Below are positions 1 to 8,227 of a DNA stretch of 64,000 bases, piece by piece; position 1 is the first letter of the stretch; every line of letters starts with the position of its first letter. This stretch comes from Stigmatella ashevillena. GTDB taxonomy: Bacteria > Myxococcota > Myxococcia > Myxococcales > Myxococcaceae. Under the pieces are notes generated by a model. That model worked only from the letters and a program-made list of their open reading frames with translations, ran no database searches and had not been told where the DNA came from. The stretch is taken from positions 9,945,572 through 10,009,571 of the forward strand of contig NZ_JAQNDM010000002.1 of the NCBI RefSeq assembly GCF_028368975.1. Reading direction: 5' to 3'. The position numbers and the translations under genes were made by a program.

Positions 1-504
1 GGTGGGCAGGACATCCCCCAGCAGCTTGCGCTTGCCCTGGGCGCGCTGGTGAAGGGCGATGCCCTCGAGGATCTTCGCCTCGCTCTTGGCACCGAAGCCC
101 TTGAGCTCCCGCACACGGCCCTGTCGGCAAGCCAGCTCCAGCTCGGCCACGCTGCCTACCTTCAGCTCGTTCCAGAGGGCGATGACCTTCTTGGGGCCCA
201 CGTCCGGCAACTGGAGCATCTCCATCAGCCCTGGGGGGTATTCGGCCTTCAGCTCCTCGTAGAAGCCCAGCTTTCCGGTGGTCACCAGCTCGGTAATCTT
301 CTCGGCGAGCCCTTGGCCGATGCCTGGGAGCTCTTGCAGGCGGCCTTCCTGGACGAGCGCGCCCAGGTCCTGGGGGGTGCCCGACAGGCGGTCTGCGGCG
401 GTGTCATACGCACGGACCTTGAAGGCATTTTCCCCCTTGAGCTGAAGGAGCAAGGAGAGGTTCCGGAGAACCTGGACGACGGTGTTTTTGTCGGGCGGAG
501 TCAC
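1..504 (-). CDS. polX: DNA polymerase X family (PolX), N-terminal 168 residues, runs off the window
   Basis: The minus strand translates from a GTG at 504 without a stop to base 1, giving 168 residues. The protein begins MTPPDKNTVVQVLRNLSLLL and shows helix-hairpin-helix repeats: LQELPGIGQGLAEKI around residue 55, LPDVGPKKVIALW around residue 100, and LKGFGAKSEAKILEGI around residue 135. This is the order seen in the N-terminal 8-kDa/HhH region of bacterial PolX (Pol beta-like polymerase with a C-terminal PHP exonuclease, about 570 residues), which fills short gaps in base-excision repair. The polymerase and PHP domains lie outside the window, so activity cannot be judged. It is divergent from the Rieske gene. 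The GTG start was chosen because it is the first start that keeps the whole conserved region. Confidence 0.85.
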   Translation of the reverse strand, partial: MTPPDKNTVVQVLRNLSLLLQLKGENAFKVRAYDTAADRLSGTPQDLGALVQEGRLQELPGIGQGLAEKITELVTTGKLGFYEELKAEYPPGLMEMLQLPDVGPKKVIALWNELKVGSVAELELACRQGRVRELKGFGAKSEAKILEGIALHQRAQGKRKLLGDVLPT

Positions 505-652
505 GGGGGGAAAGGTAATCCGGATGGGACGGGGACGCAGGGTCCCATTGTGGAGAAAAGAGGGGCCTCCCCGGCCCGGCCCGGGCGGGGTAGAAGGTCA
601 GCCCCCCTCCGGGGAGGAGGGGAACCCATCGTTCGAAGGGAAAAAGAAGCCG

Positions 653-967
653 ATGAAGATCAAGCTGGGGCCGGCGGACTTCTCCGAGAAGGAGATGCGA
701 GGCTACGAGGTGGGCAACCGCAACGTGTGCGTTGCCAAGATCAACGGGCGTTACAAGGGGCTCGATGACTGGTGCAACCATGCGGGCTGCCTGTTGTCGG
801 GGGGACGCCTCGAGAACAACCTGGTGATCTGTCCCTGCCACGAGGTCGGCTTCGACATGGACACGGGCAAGAACGAGACGTCTCCGGAAATCGCCGACGA
901 CCAGCCGGTGGTCAGCGTCGAGGTGCAGGACGGGCAGCTCGTCATTGACGACCCCTGGGCGAAGTAA
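653..967 (+). CDS. Rieske [2Fe-2S] ferredoxin-like protein
   Basis: A 104-residue single-domain protein starting MKIKLGPADFSEKEM. The cluster ligands are visible as C-N-H-A-G near residue 42 and C-P-C-H about 20 residues later, matching the CxH...CxxH pattern of Rieske folds. The second box reads CPCHEVGFDMDTG where many ferredoxins have CPWHG. Small stand-alone Rieske proteins of this size pass electrons to oxygenases or reductases in the cytoplasm; the partner is not evident here. An open frame extends upstream to 482, but the ATG at 653 follows a purine-rich stretch and gives the standard domain start. It is 26 bp upstream of the MoaB-like gene and may be co-transcribed with it. Confidence 0.85.
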   Translation: MKIKLGPADFSEKEMRGYEVGNRNVCVAKINGRYKGLDDWCNHAGCLLSGGRLENNLVICPCHEVGFDMDTGKNETSPEIADDQPVVSVEVQDGQLVIDDPWAK

Positions 968-993
968 CTCACGCAACGAAGGGAAGGCTGCCA

Positions 994-1593
994 ATGGGAC
1001 ACGAGGGACATGACCACGACCATGACCACGGTCATGATCATCACCACCACCATCACCCCGCGGGCCATGGGGGACATGGGCACGGACACTCGCACGCCGA
1101 GCGGGAGCACAAGGCACACGCCCCCGCGCACGTGAGCGCCTTCGTCGTGACGTGCTCGGACAGCCGGGACGCGGCGCGGGACGAGAGCGGGCAGGTGCTG
1201 CGGGGAGGGCTGGAGGCGGCCGGTCACACGGTCTGCGGCTACAAGGTGGTGAAAGACGAGCCGGAAGCGATCCGGGCGGCGCTGGCCGAGGCGGCGGGGG
1301 CAGGCGCGCGGGCGGTGCTCTTCAATGGGGGCACGGGGATCGGACGGCGGGACTCGACGGTGGAGACGCTGCGCGGGCTGTTCGAGAAGGAGCTGCCGGG
1401 GTTCGGAGAGCTGTTCCGGGCACTCTCGTTCCAGCAGATTGGCAGCGCGGCGATGATGTCGCGGGCGACGGCGGGGACGTACCAGGGGATGATCGTCTTC
1501 GTGATGCCGGGCTCGCCCCAGGCGGTGCGGTTGGCCCTGGAGGCGTTGATCCTCCCGGAACTGGGACACGCGGCCCGCGAGCTGACGCGCTGA
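994..1593 (+). CDS. MoaB/Mog-like molybdopterin-binding protein with His-rich N-terminus
   Basis: 199 residues. Residues 1-46 contain 20 histidines, including a run of six. Residues from about 47 on form a MoaB/MogA-type molybdopterin-binding domain: VVTCSDSRD at the start, FNGGTGIGRRDSTVETL in the middle, LPGFGELFR, GSAAMMSRATAG and VMPGSPQAV at the end. Family members adenylylate molybdopterin or bind it during molybdenum-cofactor assembly; several bacterial MoaB proteins have no proven activity. The His-rich tail resembles metal-storage or metal-delivery tails of HypB and SlyD, which is an analogy only. No other cofactor gene is adjacent. The next gene starts 7 bp downstream, so the two are likely translated from one message. 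Confidence 0.85.
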   Translation: MGHEGHDHDHDHGHDHHHHHHPAGHGGHGHGHSHAEREHKAHAPAHVSAFVVTCSDSRDAARDESGQVLRGGLEAAGHTVCGYKVVKDEPEAIRAALAEAAGAGARAVLFNGGTGIGRRDSTVETLRGLFEKELPGFGELFRALSFQQIGSAAMMSRATAGTYQGMIVFVMPGSPQAVRLALEALILPELGHAARELTR

Positions 1594-1600
1594 GGAGGGA

Positions 1601-2545
1601 ATGGGCGTTCAACGCGTGAGCAGGCGTTCCCAAGGTGAGGGGCTTTCAGTCCAGGCGGCCGTGCGCCTGCGCCCCCTCCTGGAGTCCTTTCTGGCCTCGA
1701 CGGACACGGGGGCCCGGGTGGGCTTTGATCCCGTGGAGTTCCCGCATCGCTATCAGCACCCCCGGGACATCGAGGTGAGCGCGCTGCTGGCGGCGTCGCT
1801 GGCCTATGGACGGGCGGATTTGTTCCGCCCCAAGGTGGACGCGCTGCTGCGCCGCATGGGGGACTCGCCCGCGGCGTTCGTCCAGGAACTGACGGTGGTG
1901 GGGGCGCGTGAGTTGTTGGAAGGCTTCGTGTACCGCTTCAACGTGGGAACGGACGTGGCGGTGTTGCTGCTGGGCATGGGCCAGGTGCTCCGGGAGCATG
2001 GGAGCCTGGAGGCGCTCTTTGTCCGGGGCCGGGAAGCGCACGGGACGGTGCATGGCGCGCTGAGCCACTTCACGGCCGCGCTCCGGGAAGTGCCGATGGC
2101 GCCGCTGCGGCGCGCGTTGGGCCCGGAGCGGGGTCTACACCACCTGCTGCCCTCTCCCTTGGGAGCGGGGGCGGCGAAGCGGCTCAACCTCTACCTGCGG
2201 TGGATGGTGCGAGGGCCGGACACGGTGGACTTTGGCATCTGGACGCAGGTGCCCGCTGCGGCGCTGGTCATCCCGCTGGACACCCACATCGGCAGGATTT
2301 CCCAGCACCTCGGGCTGACGCGGCGCACGGACCTGAGCTGGCGCACGGCGGAGGAAGTCACCGCCTCGCTGCGGCTGTTGGATGCGGCGGACCCCGTCCG
2401 GTACGACTTCGCGCTCTGCCACTACGGGATGAGCGGGGTGTGCCCGGCCCAGCCCGTGGTGGAGAACTGCACGAAGTGCCTGTTGCTGTCGGCGTGTGCG
2501 GTAGGCCCCCGCTTGGTCCGCCGGTCCTCTTTATTGCAGCGATGA
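1601..2545 (+). CDS. TIGR02757 (DUF2400) family protein, HhH-GPD-like with possible Fe-S cluster
   Basis: 314 residues, starting at an ATG after a strong GAGGAGGGA ribosome site 7 bp past the MoaB-like gene. The sequence fits the TIGR02757 family of unknown function: YQHPRDIEVSALLAASLAYGR near the N-terminus, then KRLNLYLRWMVRGPD. It also contains LDTHIGR, which resembles the VDTH motif holding the catalytic Asp of endonuclease III-type glycosylases, and a C-terminal C-x8-C-x2-C-x5-C cluster (CPAQPVVENCTKCLLLSAC). EndoIII itself uses C-x6-C-x2-C-x5-C for a [4Fe-4S] cluster. A DNA-binding or repair role is plausible but inferred. The 3' end overlaps the convergent flavohemoglobin gene by 15 bp. 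Confidence 0.85.
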   Translation: MGVQRVSRRSQGEGLSVQAAVRLRPLLESFLASTDTGARVGFDPVEFPHRYQHPRDIEVSALLAASLAYGRADLFRPKVDALLRRMGDSPAAFVQELTVVGARELLEGFVYRFNVGTDVAVLLLGMGQVLREHGSLEALFVRGREAHGTVHGALSHFTAALREVPMAPLRRALGPERGLHHLLPSPLGAGAAKRLNLYLRWMVRGPDTVDFGIWTQVPAAALVIPLDTHIGRISQHLGLTRRTDLSWRTAEEVTASLRLLDAADPVRYDFALCHYGMSGVCPAQPVVENCTKCLLLSACAVGPRLVRRSSLLQR

Positions 2546-3712
2546 CGCGGGGCCGAAGAACTCGTAATGGCACTGGTTCTCGGGGACGCCCAGTTCCTTC
2601 AAGGACCGCTGGATGGCCACCATGAAGGGTTTGGGACCGAGGAAATAGACATCAATGTCCCGCTCTTGGGGCAGCCACCGCGCCAGTTGCTCGCGGTCCA
2701 GCAGGCCAACGGCATCGGGCGCGGGAGCGCCCTCGACGTGCTCGGCGTAGCAGTAGAAGCGCTGCAAGTGGGGATGCTGCTTCGCCTGGGTGTCGATCCA
2801 CTCCCGGAATGCGTGGACCCCTCCGTTGCGCGAGCAATGAATGAAGTGAATCGGCCGTCCCTGGGGCAGGGCGGCTGTCAGCATGGCCAGGGTCGGGGTG
2901 ATGCCCACTCCGCCGCTGATGAACACCACGGGCTTGCTGCCCGGTTGGAGGGTGAAATCGCCCGACGGCGGGAACAACTCCAGCGTATCGCCCACCCCCA
3001 CCCGGTCGTGCAAATACGCGGACGCCTTGCCACCGGGCTCGCGCTTGACGCTGATCCGGTAATGCTCGCCATTGGGGGCCGCCGACAGCGAATAGTTGCG
3101 GCGCGTCTCGGTGCCATCGATCAAGAGCCTCATGCCGATGTACTGCCCCGGCACGAAGTCCAGCAGCGGGCCGCCATCCACGGGTGCCAGATAGAAGGAG
3201 GTGATTTCGGCGCTCTCCTTCTCCTTGCGGGTGACGCGGAAGTCACGCCCGCCTCGCCATCCCCCGCGCGCCTGGGCCTTCTCATCGTACATCTTCGCCT
3301 CGCTGGCGATGAGCAGGTCGGCCAATTGCTGGTACGCGGCGCCCCAGGCGGCGATCACTTCGTCGGTGGCCACCTCTGCCCCGAGCACCTCGCGGATGGC
3401 GCGCAGCAAGCACGTGCCCACGATGGGGTAGTGCTCCGGTTGGATTTGCAGGGCCACGTGCTTGTTGATGATTTGCACCACGAGTCCGCCGAGCTGCTCC
3501 AACTCGTCGATGTGGCGGGCATACCGGAGCACCGCGTTGGCCAGGGCACGGGGTTGAGCACCGCTGGCCTGATGGGTCTGATTGAACAGCGGCCGCACCT
3601 CGGGGTACTCGCCGAGCATCATGCGGTAGAAGTGCGTGGTCAGGGCCTCGCCGCCGCTCTCCAGCAGGGGCACGGTGGATTTGACGATGGCACGTTGGTG
3701 AGCGCTGAGCAT
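2531..3712 (-). CDS. hmp: Flavohemoglobin (nitric oxide dioxygenase)
   Basis: 393 residues from the ATG at 3712 (MLSAHQRAIVKSTVP), matching the usual start of Hmp proteins. An in-frame ATG at 3742 would add ten residues but has a poorer ribosome site. Residues 1-140 form the globin domain, with the proximal heme His in NKHVALQI. The FAD domain shows RNYSLS and the NAD domain shows GGVGITP. The family oxidises NO to nitrate with O2 and NADPH in the cytoplasm. It is transcribed divergently from a NorR-type activator, and a sigma-54 promoter lies 74-89 bp upstream of the start, so NO-induced expression is expected. The length is normal and no key motif is missing. Confidence 0.95.
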   Translation of the reverse strand: MLSAHQRAIVKSTVPLLESGGEALTTHFYRMMLGEYPEVRPLFNQTHQASGAQPRALANAVLRYARHIDELEQLGGLVVQIINKHVALQIQPEHYPIVGTCLLRAIREVLGAEVATDEVIAAWGAAYQQLADLLIASEAKMYDEKAQARGGWRGGRDFRVTRKEKESAEITSFYLAPVDGGPLLDFVPGQYIGMRLLIDGTETRRNYSLSAAPNGEHYRISVKREPGGKASAYLHDRVGVGDTLELFPPSGDFTLQPGSKPVVFISGGVGITPTLAMLTAALPQGRPIHFIHCSRNGGVHAFREWIDTQAKQHPHLQRFYCYAEHVEGAPAPDAVGLLDREQLARWLPQERDIDVYFLGPKPFMVAIQRSLKELGVPENQCHYEFFGPASSLQ

Positions 3713-3785
3713 GAGAGGGACTCCGGTGGGGGTGTGCGGCATGGGCGTTGGGGTCCTCCCTCCGCCCTGTTCCGTGCTTTGATAG

Positions 3786-3801
3786 AGCAGCTTCTATGCC
3801 G
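3786..3801 (-). promoter_or_regulatory. Sigma-54 (-24/-12) promoter of hmp
   Basis: On the minus strand the sequence CGGCATAGAAGCTGCT matches the sigma-54 consensus (TGGCAC-N5-TTGCT), with GG and GC at the exact required spacing of 12 positions. The predicted transcript start is near 3775, giving a leader of about 63 nt to the hmp ATG. Being next to a NorR-type enhancer-binding protein gene supports the call. Confidence 0.75.
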
Positions 3802-3843
3802 ACTTTTGAACACTGGAAAATCAAGGAGTTGGGGCAAGTCCAT

Positions 3844-3898
3844 GTCCTTTTGACCTGGACAGCGCGGAGTCGAATTGACCGCCGGCGGTCAAGATGAC
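3844..3898. promoter_or_regulatory. Three NorR-type binding sites between hmp and norR
   Basis: Three elements fit the GT-N7-AC core of NorR sites: GTCCTTTTGAC (3844-3854), GTCGAATTGAC (3869-3879) and GTCAAGATGAC (3888-3898). The last matches GTCA-N3-TGAC exactly and spans the norR start codon at 3894. They lie 43-97 bp upstream of the hmp -24/-12 element, which suits an enhancer. An 18-bp perfect palindrome, TTGACCGCCGGCGGTCAA (3875-3892), overlaps the second and third sites and replaces any clear ribosome site for norR, so bound regulator could also limit its own expression. Three sites is also the number described for E. coli norVW. Confidence 0.7.
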
Positions 3899-5441
3899 TT
3901 CTCATCCGTTGCTCCATGCGCTGATTCCCCTGGTGGATGATCTGTCGCGGGACCTGCCCGAGCAGGAGCGTTACCGGAGGCTGCTGCAAGCGCTTCGCGT
4001 GCTCCTGCCGTGTGATGCGGTCGCGCTGCTGCGGCTGGAAGGGGAGTGGTTGGTCCCGCTCTCGGTCAACGGTCTCTCCGGGGACACGTTGGGGCGGCGC
4101 TTCCGAGTGCGCGAGCATCCACGCTTCCAAGTCCTTCTCGCAAGCACGGCGCCGACCCGGTTTCCCACCGACAGCCCCCTGCCAGATCCCTACGATGGCT
4201 TGGTGCAGGGGGCCAGTGGTGACCTCCAGGTGCATGATTGCCTGGGGTGTCCCTTGCTGGTGGATGATCAGGTCTGGGGATTGTTGACCTTGGACGCGTT
4301 GTCGCCCGGACAGCTGGCCCCCGTGGATCTGGGCGCCCTGCAAGCGTTCGCGAGTCTGGCGGCAGCCACCGTGCGTGTGACGCTGCGCATTGAGCGGCTG
4401 GTGAGACAGGCCGAGGGCGAATTCCAGCGGGCGGAGATCTACCGTCTGGCCGCCGGGGAGCGGCCCCACACGTTGATTGGACAGAGCGCGCTCTTTTGCA
4501 AGCTCATGGAGGACATCGCCCTGGTGGGGGCCAGCGCGCTGAGCGTGCTGATCAGCGGTGAGACAGGGGTGGGCAAGGAGTTGGTGGCGCAGGCCCTCCA
4601 CGCGGCGTCTCCCCGCGCCAACCGGCCACTCATCAGCCTGAACTGCGCGGCCCTCCCCGAGAGCCTCGTGGAGAGCGAACTCTTCGGCCACGTCGTGGGC
4701 GCCTTCTCGGGGGCCGTGAGCGACCGGCGTGGCAAATTCGAACTGGCCGATGGCGGCACGCTGCTGCTGGACGAGGTGGGCGAGCTGCCGCTGACGGTGC
4801 AGGCCAAGTTGCTGCGCGTGCTGCAAAGCGGGCAATTGCAGCGCCTGGGCTCGGACCGGGAGCACCGCATCGACGTGCGGCTGATCGCCGCCACCAACCG
4901 GGATCTGGCCGAGGAGGTTCGCCAGGGCCGGTTTCGCGCCGACCTCTACCATCGGCTGAGCGTGTATCCGTTGCATGTGCCGGCCTTGCGCCAGCGGGGC
5001 AGTGATGTGTTGCTGCTGACGGGCTATTTCCTGGAAGAGAACCGCTCGCGTCTGGGCTTGCACAGTCTGCGCCTGAGCGGTGATGCCGAGGCCGTGTTGC
5101 TGGCCTATCCGTGGCCAGGCAATGTGCGCGAATTGGAGCATCTGGTGGCCCGGAGCGCGCTCAAAGCCTATGGCCAGCGCCGCGATGGCAGTCGCATTCT
5201 CACCCTGTCGGCGGAGGACTTCGCGTTGCAGGGAGAACCGCCGGGCCCACCACGGGCGGAACCGCCGCTGGAGCCGGAGGCCCCCGTGGGGGATCTCCGC
5301 GAAGCCGTGGAACACTTCGAGCGTCGGCAGATCCGCGCGAGTCTCGAGCGCCACCAGGGCAACTGGGCGTCAGCGGCCCGCGAACTGGGGATGGACCGCG
5401 CCAATCTTCGGCGGCTGGCCCGGCGCCTGGGGTTCGTCTGA
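3894..5441 (+). CDS. norR: NorR/FhpR-type sigma-54 activator, NO-responsive
   Basis: 515 residues in the order GAF sensor (about 20-170), AAA+ domain (about 195-425) and Fis-type HTH (about 465-512, ending LRRLARRLGFV). The Walker A is GETGVGKE and the Walker B is GTLLLDEVGE. The sigma-54 contact loop reads GAFSGA at residues 269-274, with Ser in place of the usual Thr. NorR senses NO through a non-heme iron in its GAF domain; in Pseudomonas the orthologue FhpR activates the flavohemoglobin gene, the same pairing as here. The ATG at 3894 lies inside a palindrome, and no strong ribosome site precedes it. The 3' end overlaps the convergent CHAT gene by 72 bp. Confidence 0.92.
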   Translation: MTSHPLLHALIPLVDDLSRDLPEQERYRRLLQALRVLLPCDAVALLRLEGEWLVPLSVNGLSGDTLGRRFRVREHPRFQVLLASTAPTRFPTDSPLPDPYDGLVQGASGDLQVHDCLGCPLLVDDQVWGLLTLDALSPGQLAPVDLGALQAFASLAAATVRVTLRIERLVRQAEGEFQRAEIYRLAAGERPHTLIGQSALFCKLMEDIALVGASALSVLISGETGVGKELVAQALHAASPRANRPLISLNCAALPESLVESELFGHVVGAFSGAVSDRRGKFELADGGTLLLDEVGELPLTVQAKLLRVLQSGQLQRLGSDREHRIDVRLIAATNRDLAEEVRQGRFRADLYHRLSVYPLHVPALRQRGSDVLLLTGYFLEENRSRLGLHSLRLSGDAEAVLLAYPWPGNVRELEHLVARSALKAYGQRRDGSRILTLSAEDFALQGEPPGPPRAEPPLEPEAPVGDLREAVEHFERRQIRASLERHQGNWASAARELGMDRANLRRLARRLGFV

Positions 5442-8138
5442 GCGCCCCGGTCCACGCGGCTGGGGCGCCGGTAATCGCAGGGGCGTATTCTGGCCCATGG
5501 CGATGAACGGGGCCCAATAGTGGGGGTGGGGTTGGGTCAGCCGTAGCTCGCGCATCGCCTCACGCAATGCCGTGGCGCGGCCCTGCCCGGCCAGGAGGGC
5601 GCGGTAGTAGGCCTCCATCAGGGTGCGTGTCGTCTCGTCGTTCACCATCCAGAGGCTCATCACAACCGTTTCCGCCCCCGCCACCACAAAGGCCCGGCGC
5701 AGTCCGTACACGCCTTGTCCGAGCCTGATGTCGCCTCGGCCCGTGTCGCAGGCGGAGAGGACGACCAGCTGTGTGCCCCAGAGATCCAACCCTGCCAACT
5801 CCAAGGCCGTCACCCACGCGATGCCCATGGGAGGCGAGGGGGCTCCCGGCGAGCGGGAGGACTGCGGCGGTGTCTCCATGAGGATGAGGCCAGAGCGGAG
5901 CAGGGGATCGGGAGAGCGATGGGCGGGAGCCCCCTCGTCCAATGCACCGAAGTGGCCCACGGCGCGGGAGTTCTCGGGGACTGTCACATCCTTGAGGAAG
6001 AAGCCGTGGGTGGCGATGTGGAGGACCGCGGGGGTGGGCAGGTGGAGCAGCCGCTGCTTGGTGGCTTCGGGGCCGAGAAAGACCTGTGCTTTGGGAAAGA
6101 GGCGCTGAATGGCCTCTGCCTCCTGACGGGTCCCTGGCAGGGGCACCCAGGGGCGCTCCGCCAGCTCGGCGCGCGGCGTGTAGAAGAAACGCTCAAAGCC
6201 CAAGAAGCGCGGGGTCAGCGGAGGTGCGTCCTCCGGGGCGGGAGGCGTTGGAAGGGGGACGTGAAAGTCCGGGTCGGCCAGGACGACCACCTCGCCGTGA
6301 GAAGTCTCCACTTGGGAGCGCGGCAGGAGGTCCTTGCCCGAGGTGAGATAGATGAAGTCGTAGGTGTCGATGAGGAATTGTTGGCCGTCGTGCAGGGCGG
6401 CAAAGGGAACGAGGCCGAGTTGGCCATCGGGCGAGAGGAAGATCCGGCGGGGGTTGCCGGGCAGTGGCAGCAGAGGCTGGAAGGCCAATGGGTAGAGCGC
6501 CTGGGCGGAGGCCTGAAAGGTGGCATCGCGGCGAGCCAGGGCATCCCTCAGTCCCAAGGCGGCCCGGTCAATGGGCTCGGCGGGCCCCAGGTCGATCGCC
6601 CGGATGTGGGCATTGGGCAGGAGCACCATCGCCAGGTAGCGCTGTTGCAGCGGGGCCTCGGACCCGGGAGGGGCCGGCTTCACGACGAGCGAGCGCTCCG
6701 TGTAAGCAATGAACTCAACGAGGGCGCCATCCGGGGGGAGGGTCATGGCGACTTGATGGACGATCTTGGAGAGCGCGGGGAGAGCGGTGAGCGCGCGCAA
6801 GGGAGCGGAGCGCTGGGCGAGATCGGCTTCGAGGGCGTCGTCCTGGGCGGCGAGCGCGTCGAGGCGTTGTTGGTATCCGAGGGGGTGCGAGCCGGGGCCT
6901 TGAAGGACCAGCGTGGCGAGCTGGCTGCGCAGCTCGCGGAGCTGCTGGAAGATGTGGCGGTCCAAGGGACCCAGGCTGCGGTAGACGGCATGGGAGGTGT
7001 TTGCCAGCTCCCCGGCGGAGCGGCCCTTGAGCAGGAGCACGACGCTCAGGACCAGGCGCCGCACGTCTTCGTTTTCCGGGTAGGCGCGCAGGAGCGAATA
7101 GAGAAGTTCCTCGTCGGACCGCAGTTGCTCCAGGAAGCGGGTGAGGCGGGCCTCGGAGAAGGCAAGTGCCTCCTGGCGCAGACGCCGCTCGGAGATGGAG
7201 AAGGCCTGGGTGAAGAGTGAGACGGCGTCTGCGAGGCGGTGCTGGGCCACGTGGAACTGGGCGAGGTTGTTGAGGGTAGGGACCATGTTGGGATGGTCCT
7301 TGCGGAAGGCCGATTCCCAGATGGTGCGCGCGCGCTGGAGCAGCGGCTCGGCCCGGGTGTAGAACCCCTGCGCGTCATAGAGGCTGGCGAGGTTGTTGAG
7401 CGAGGCGGCCACGTCGGGGTGGCTCTTGCCCAGCGTTGCTTCTCGAATCGCGAGCGCACGCGCATAGAGCGGCTCGGCCCGGCGGTACAGCCCTTGGGAG
7501 TAGTAGAGGTTGGCGAGGTTGTTGAGCGATTGGGCGACGTGGGGATGGTTCCTGCCCAGGGTCTCTTCCCAGATCGCCAGCGCGCGCTGATGCAGCGATT
7601 CGGCTTGGGCGGGCAGTCTCTGGGCGTAATAGAGGTTGGCGAGGTTGTTGAGCGAAGCGGCCACATCGGGATGGTTCTTGCCGAGAAGCTCTTCCCGGAT
7701 CGCGAGCGCGCGCAGGTAGAGCGGCTCGGCCCGGGTGTACGATGCCTGGGCGTAATAGAGGTTGGCGAGGTTGGTGAGCGACGCGGCGACGTCGGGATCG
7801 TTTGGGCCCAGAACCTCGTCCCGGAGGGCAAGGGCGCGCTGATGCAACGGCTCCGCCTGGGCGAACTCCCCTTGAAGGCCGTGAAGAATACCCAGCAAGT
7901 CCAGCGAATTGGCAACGGCGGGATCGCCGCTGCCGTCGAGCACTGCCTCCGCCAACGCGAGCGCCTGTTCGCCTTGAGTCAAGGCGGCGCCATACTGTCC
8001 TGCCTCGTAGAGCGTGACAGCCTTGTCATAGGCCGCTTGCGCTTCCAGCAACGGGTCGCTGGGTTCTCTCTCTCCAGAGACCGCTTCCGCCGTGTAGCAG
8101 AGGAGGGCGACCATCATCCATGTGAGGGCCTGTCTCAT
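5370..8138 (-). CDS. TPR-CHAT protein (predicted caspase-like protease)
   Basis: 922 residues from the ATG at 8138, preceded by AGGGGAG. The N-terminus (MRQALTWMMVALLCYTAEA) looks like a signal peptide or membrane anchor. Residues of about 30-350 carry kinesin-light-chain-type TPRs, with repeated NLANLYYAQ and GKNHPDVAASLNNL units. The C-terminal CHAT domain has its catalytic pair: H711 in HIATHGF and C797 in VVLSACDTG, followed by GVYGLRRAFVVAGAETVVMSLW. CHAT domains are caspase/separase-related proteases, and the TPRs likely bind targets or activators. Some TPR-CHAT proteins act as CRISPR-linked proteases (Craspase), but no gRAMP gene is present and the apparent export signal argues for an envelope role. 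Its 3' end overlaps norR by 72 bp. Confidence 0.88.
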   Translation of the reverse strand: MRQALTWMMVALLCYTAEAVSGEREPSDPLLEAQAAYDKAVTLYEAGQYGAALTQGEQALALAEAVLDGSGDPAVANSLDLLGILHGLQGEFAQAEPLHQRALALRDEVLGPNDPDVAASLTNLANLYYAQASYTRAEPLYLRALAIREELLGKNHPDVAASLNNLANLYYAQRLPAQAESLHQRALAIWEETLGRNHPHVAQSLNNLANLYYSQGLYRRAEPLYARALAIREATLGKSHPDVAASLNNLASLYDAQGFYTRAEPLLQRARTIWESAFRKDHPNMVPTLNNLAQFHVAQHRLADAVSLFTQAFSISERRLRQEALAFSEARLTRFLEQLRSDEELLYSLLRAYPENEDVRRLVLSVVLLLKGRSAGELANTSHAVYRSLGPLDRHIFQQLRELRSQLATLVLQGPGSHPLGYQQRLDALAAQDDALEADLAQRSAPLRALTALPALSKIVHQVAMTLPPDGALVEFIAYTERSLVVKPAPPGSEAPLQQRYLAMVLLPNAHIRAIDLGPAEPIDRAALGLRDALARRDATFQASAQALYPLAFQPLLPLPGNPRRIFLSPDGQLGLVPFAALHDGQQFLIDTYDFIYLTSGKDLLPRSQVETSHGEVVVLADPDFHVPLPTPPAPEDAPPLTPRFLGFERFFYTPRAELAERPWVPLPGTRQEAEAIQRLFPKAQVFLGPEATKQRLLHLPTPAVLHIATHGFFLKDVTVPENSRAVGHFGALDEGAPAHRSPDPLLRSGLILMETPPQSSRSPGAPSPPMGIAWVTALELAGLDLWGTQLVVLSACDTGRGDIRLGQGVYGLRRAFVVAGAETVVMSLWMVNDETTRTLMEAYYRALLAGQGRATALREAMRELRLTQPHPHYWAPFIAMGQNTPLRLPAPQPRGPGRSDEPQAPGQPPKIGAVHPQFAGR

Positions 8139-8227
8139 CGCGTCTCCCCTTCGAAGCGGCAGTGCTTGATCAAGGGTGAGCCGGTGACTTGGAGATTGAT
8201 GCAAAAAATCCGTGCGAGACAGCTGCC

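Noticed and set aside
5370..8138. CHAT protein as part of a CRISPR Craspase
   Set aside because: No gRAMP/Cas7-11 gene or CRISPR repeats in the window, and the protein has an export-like start.
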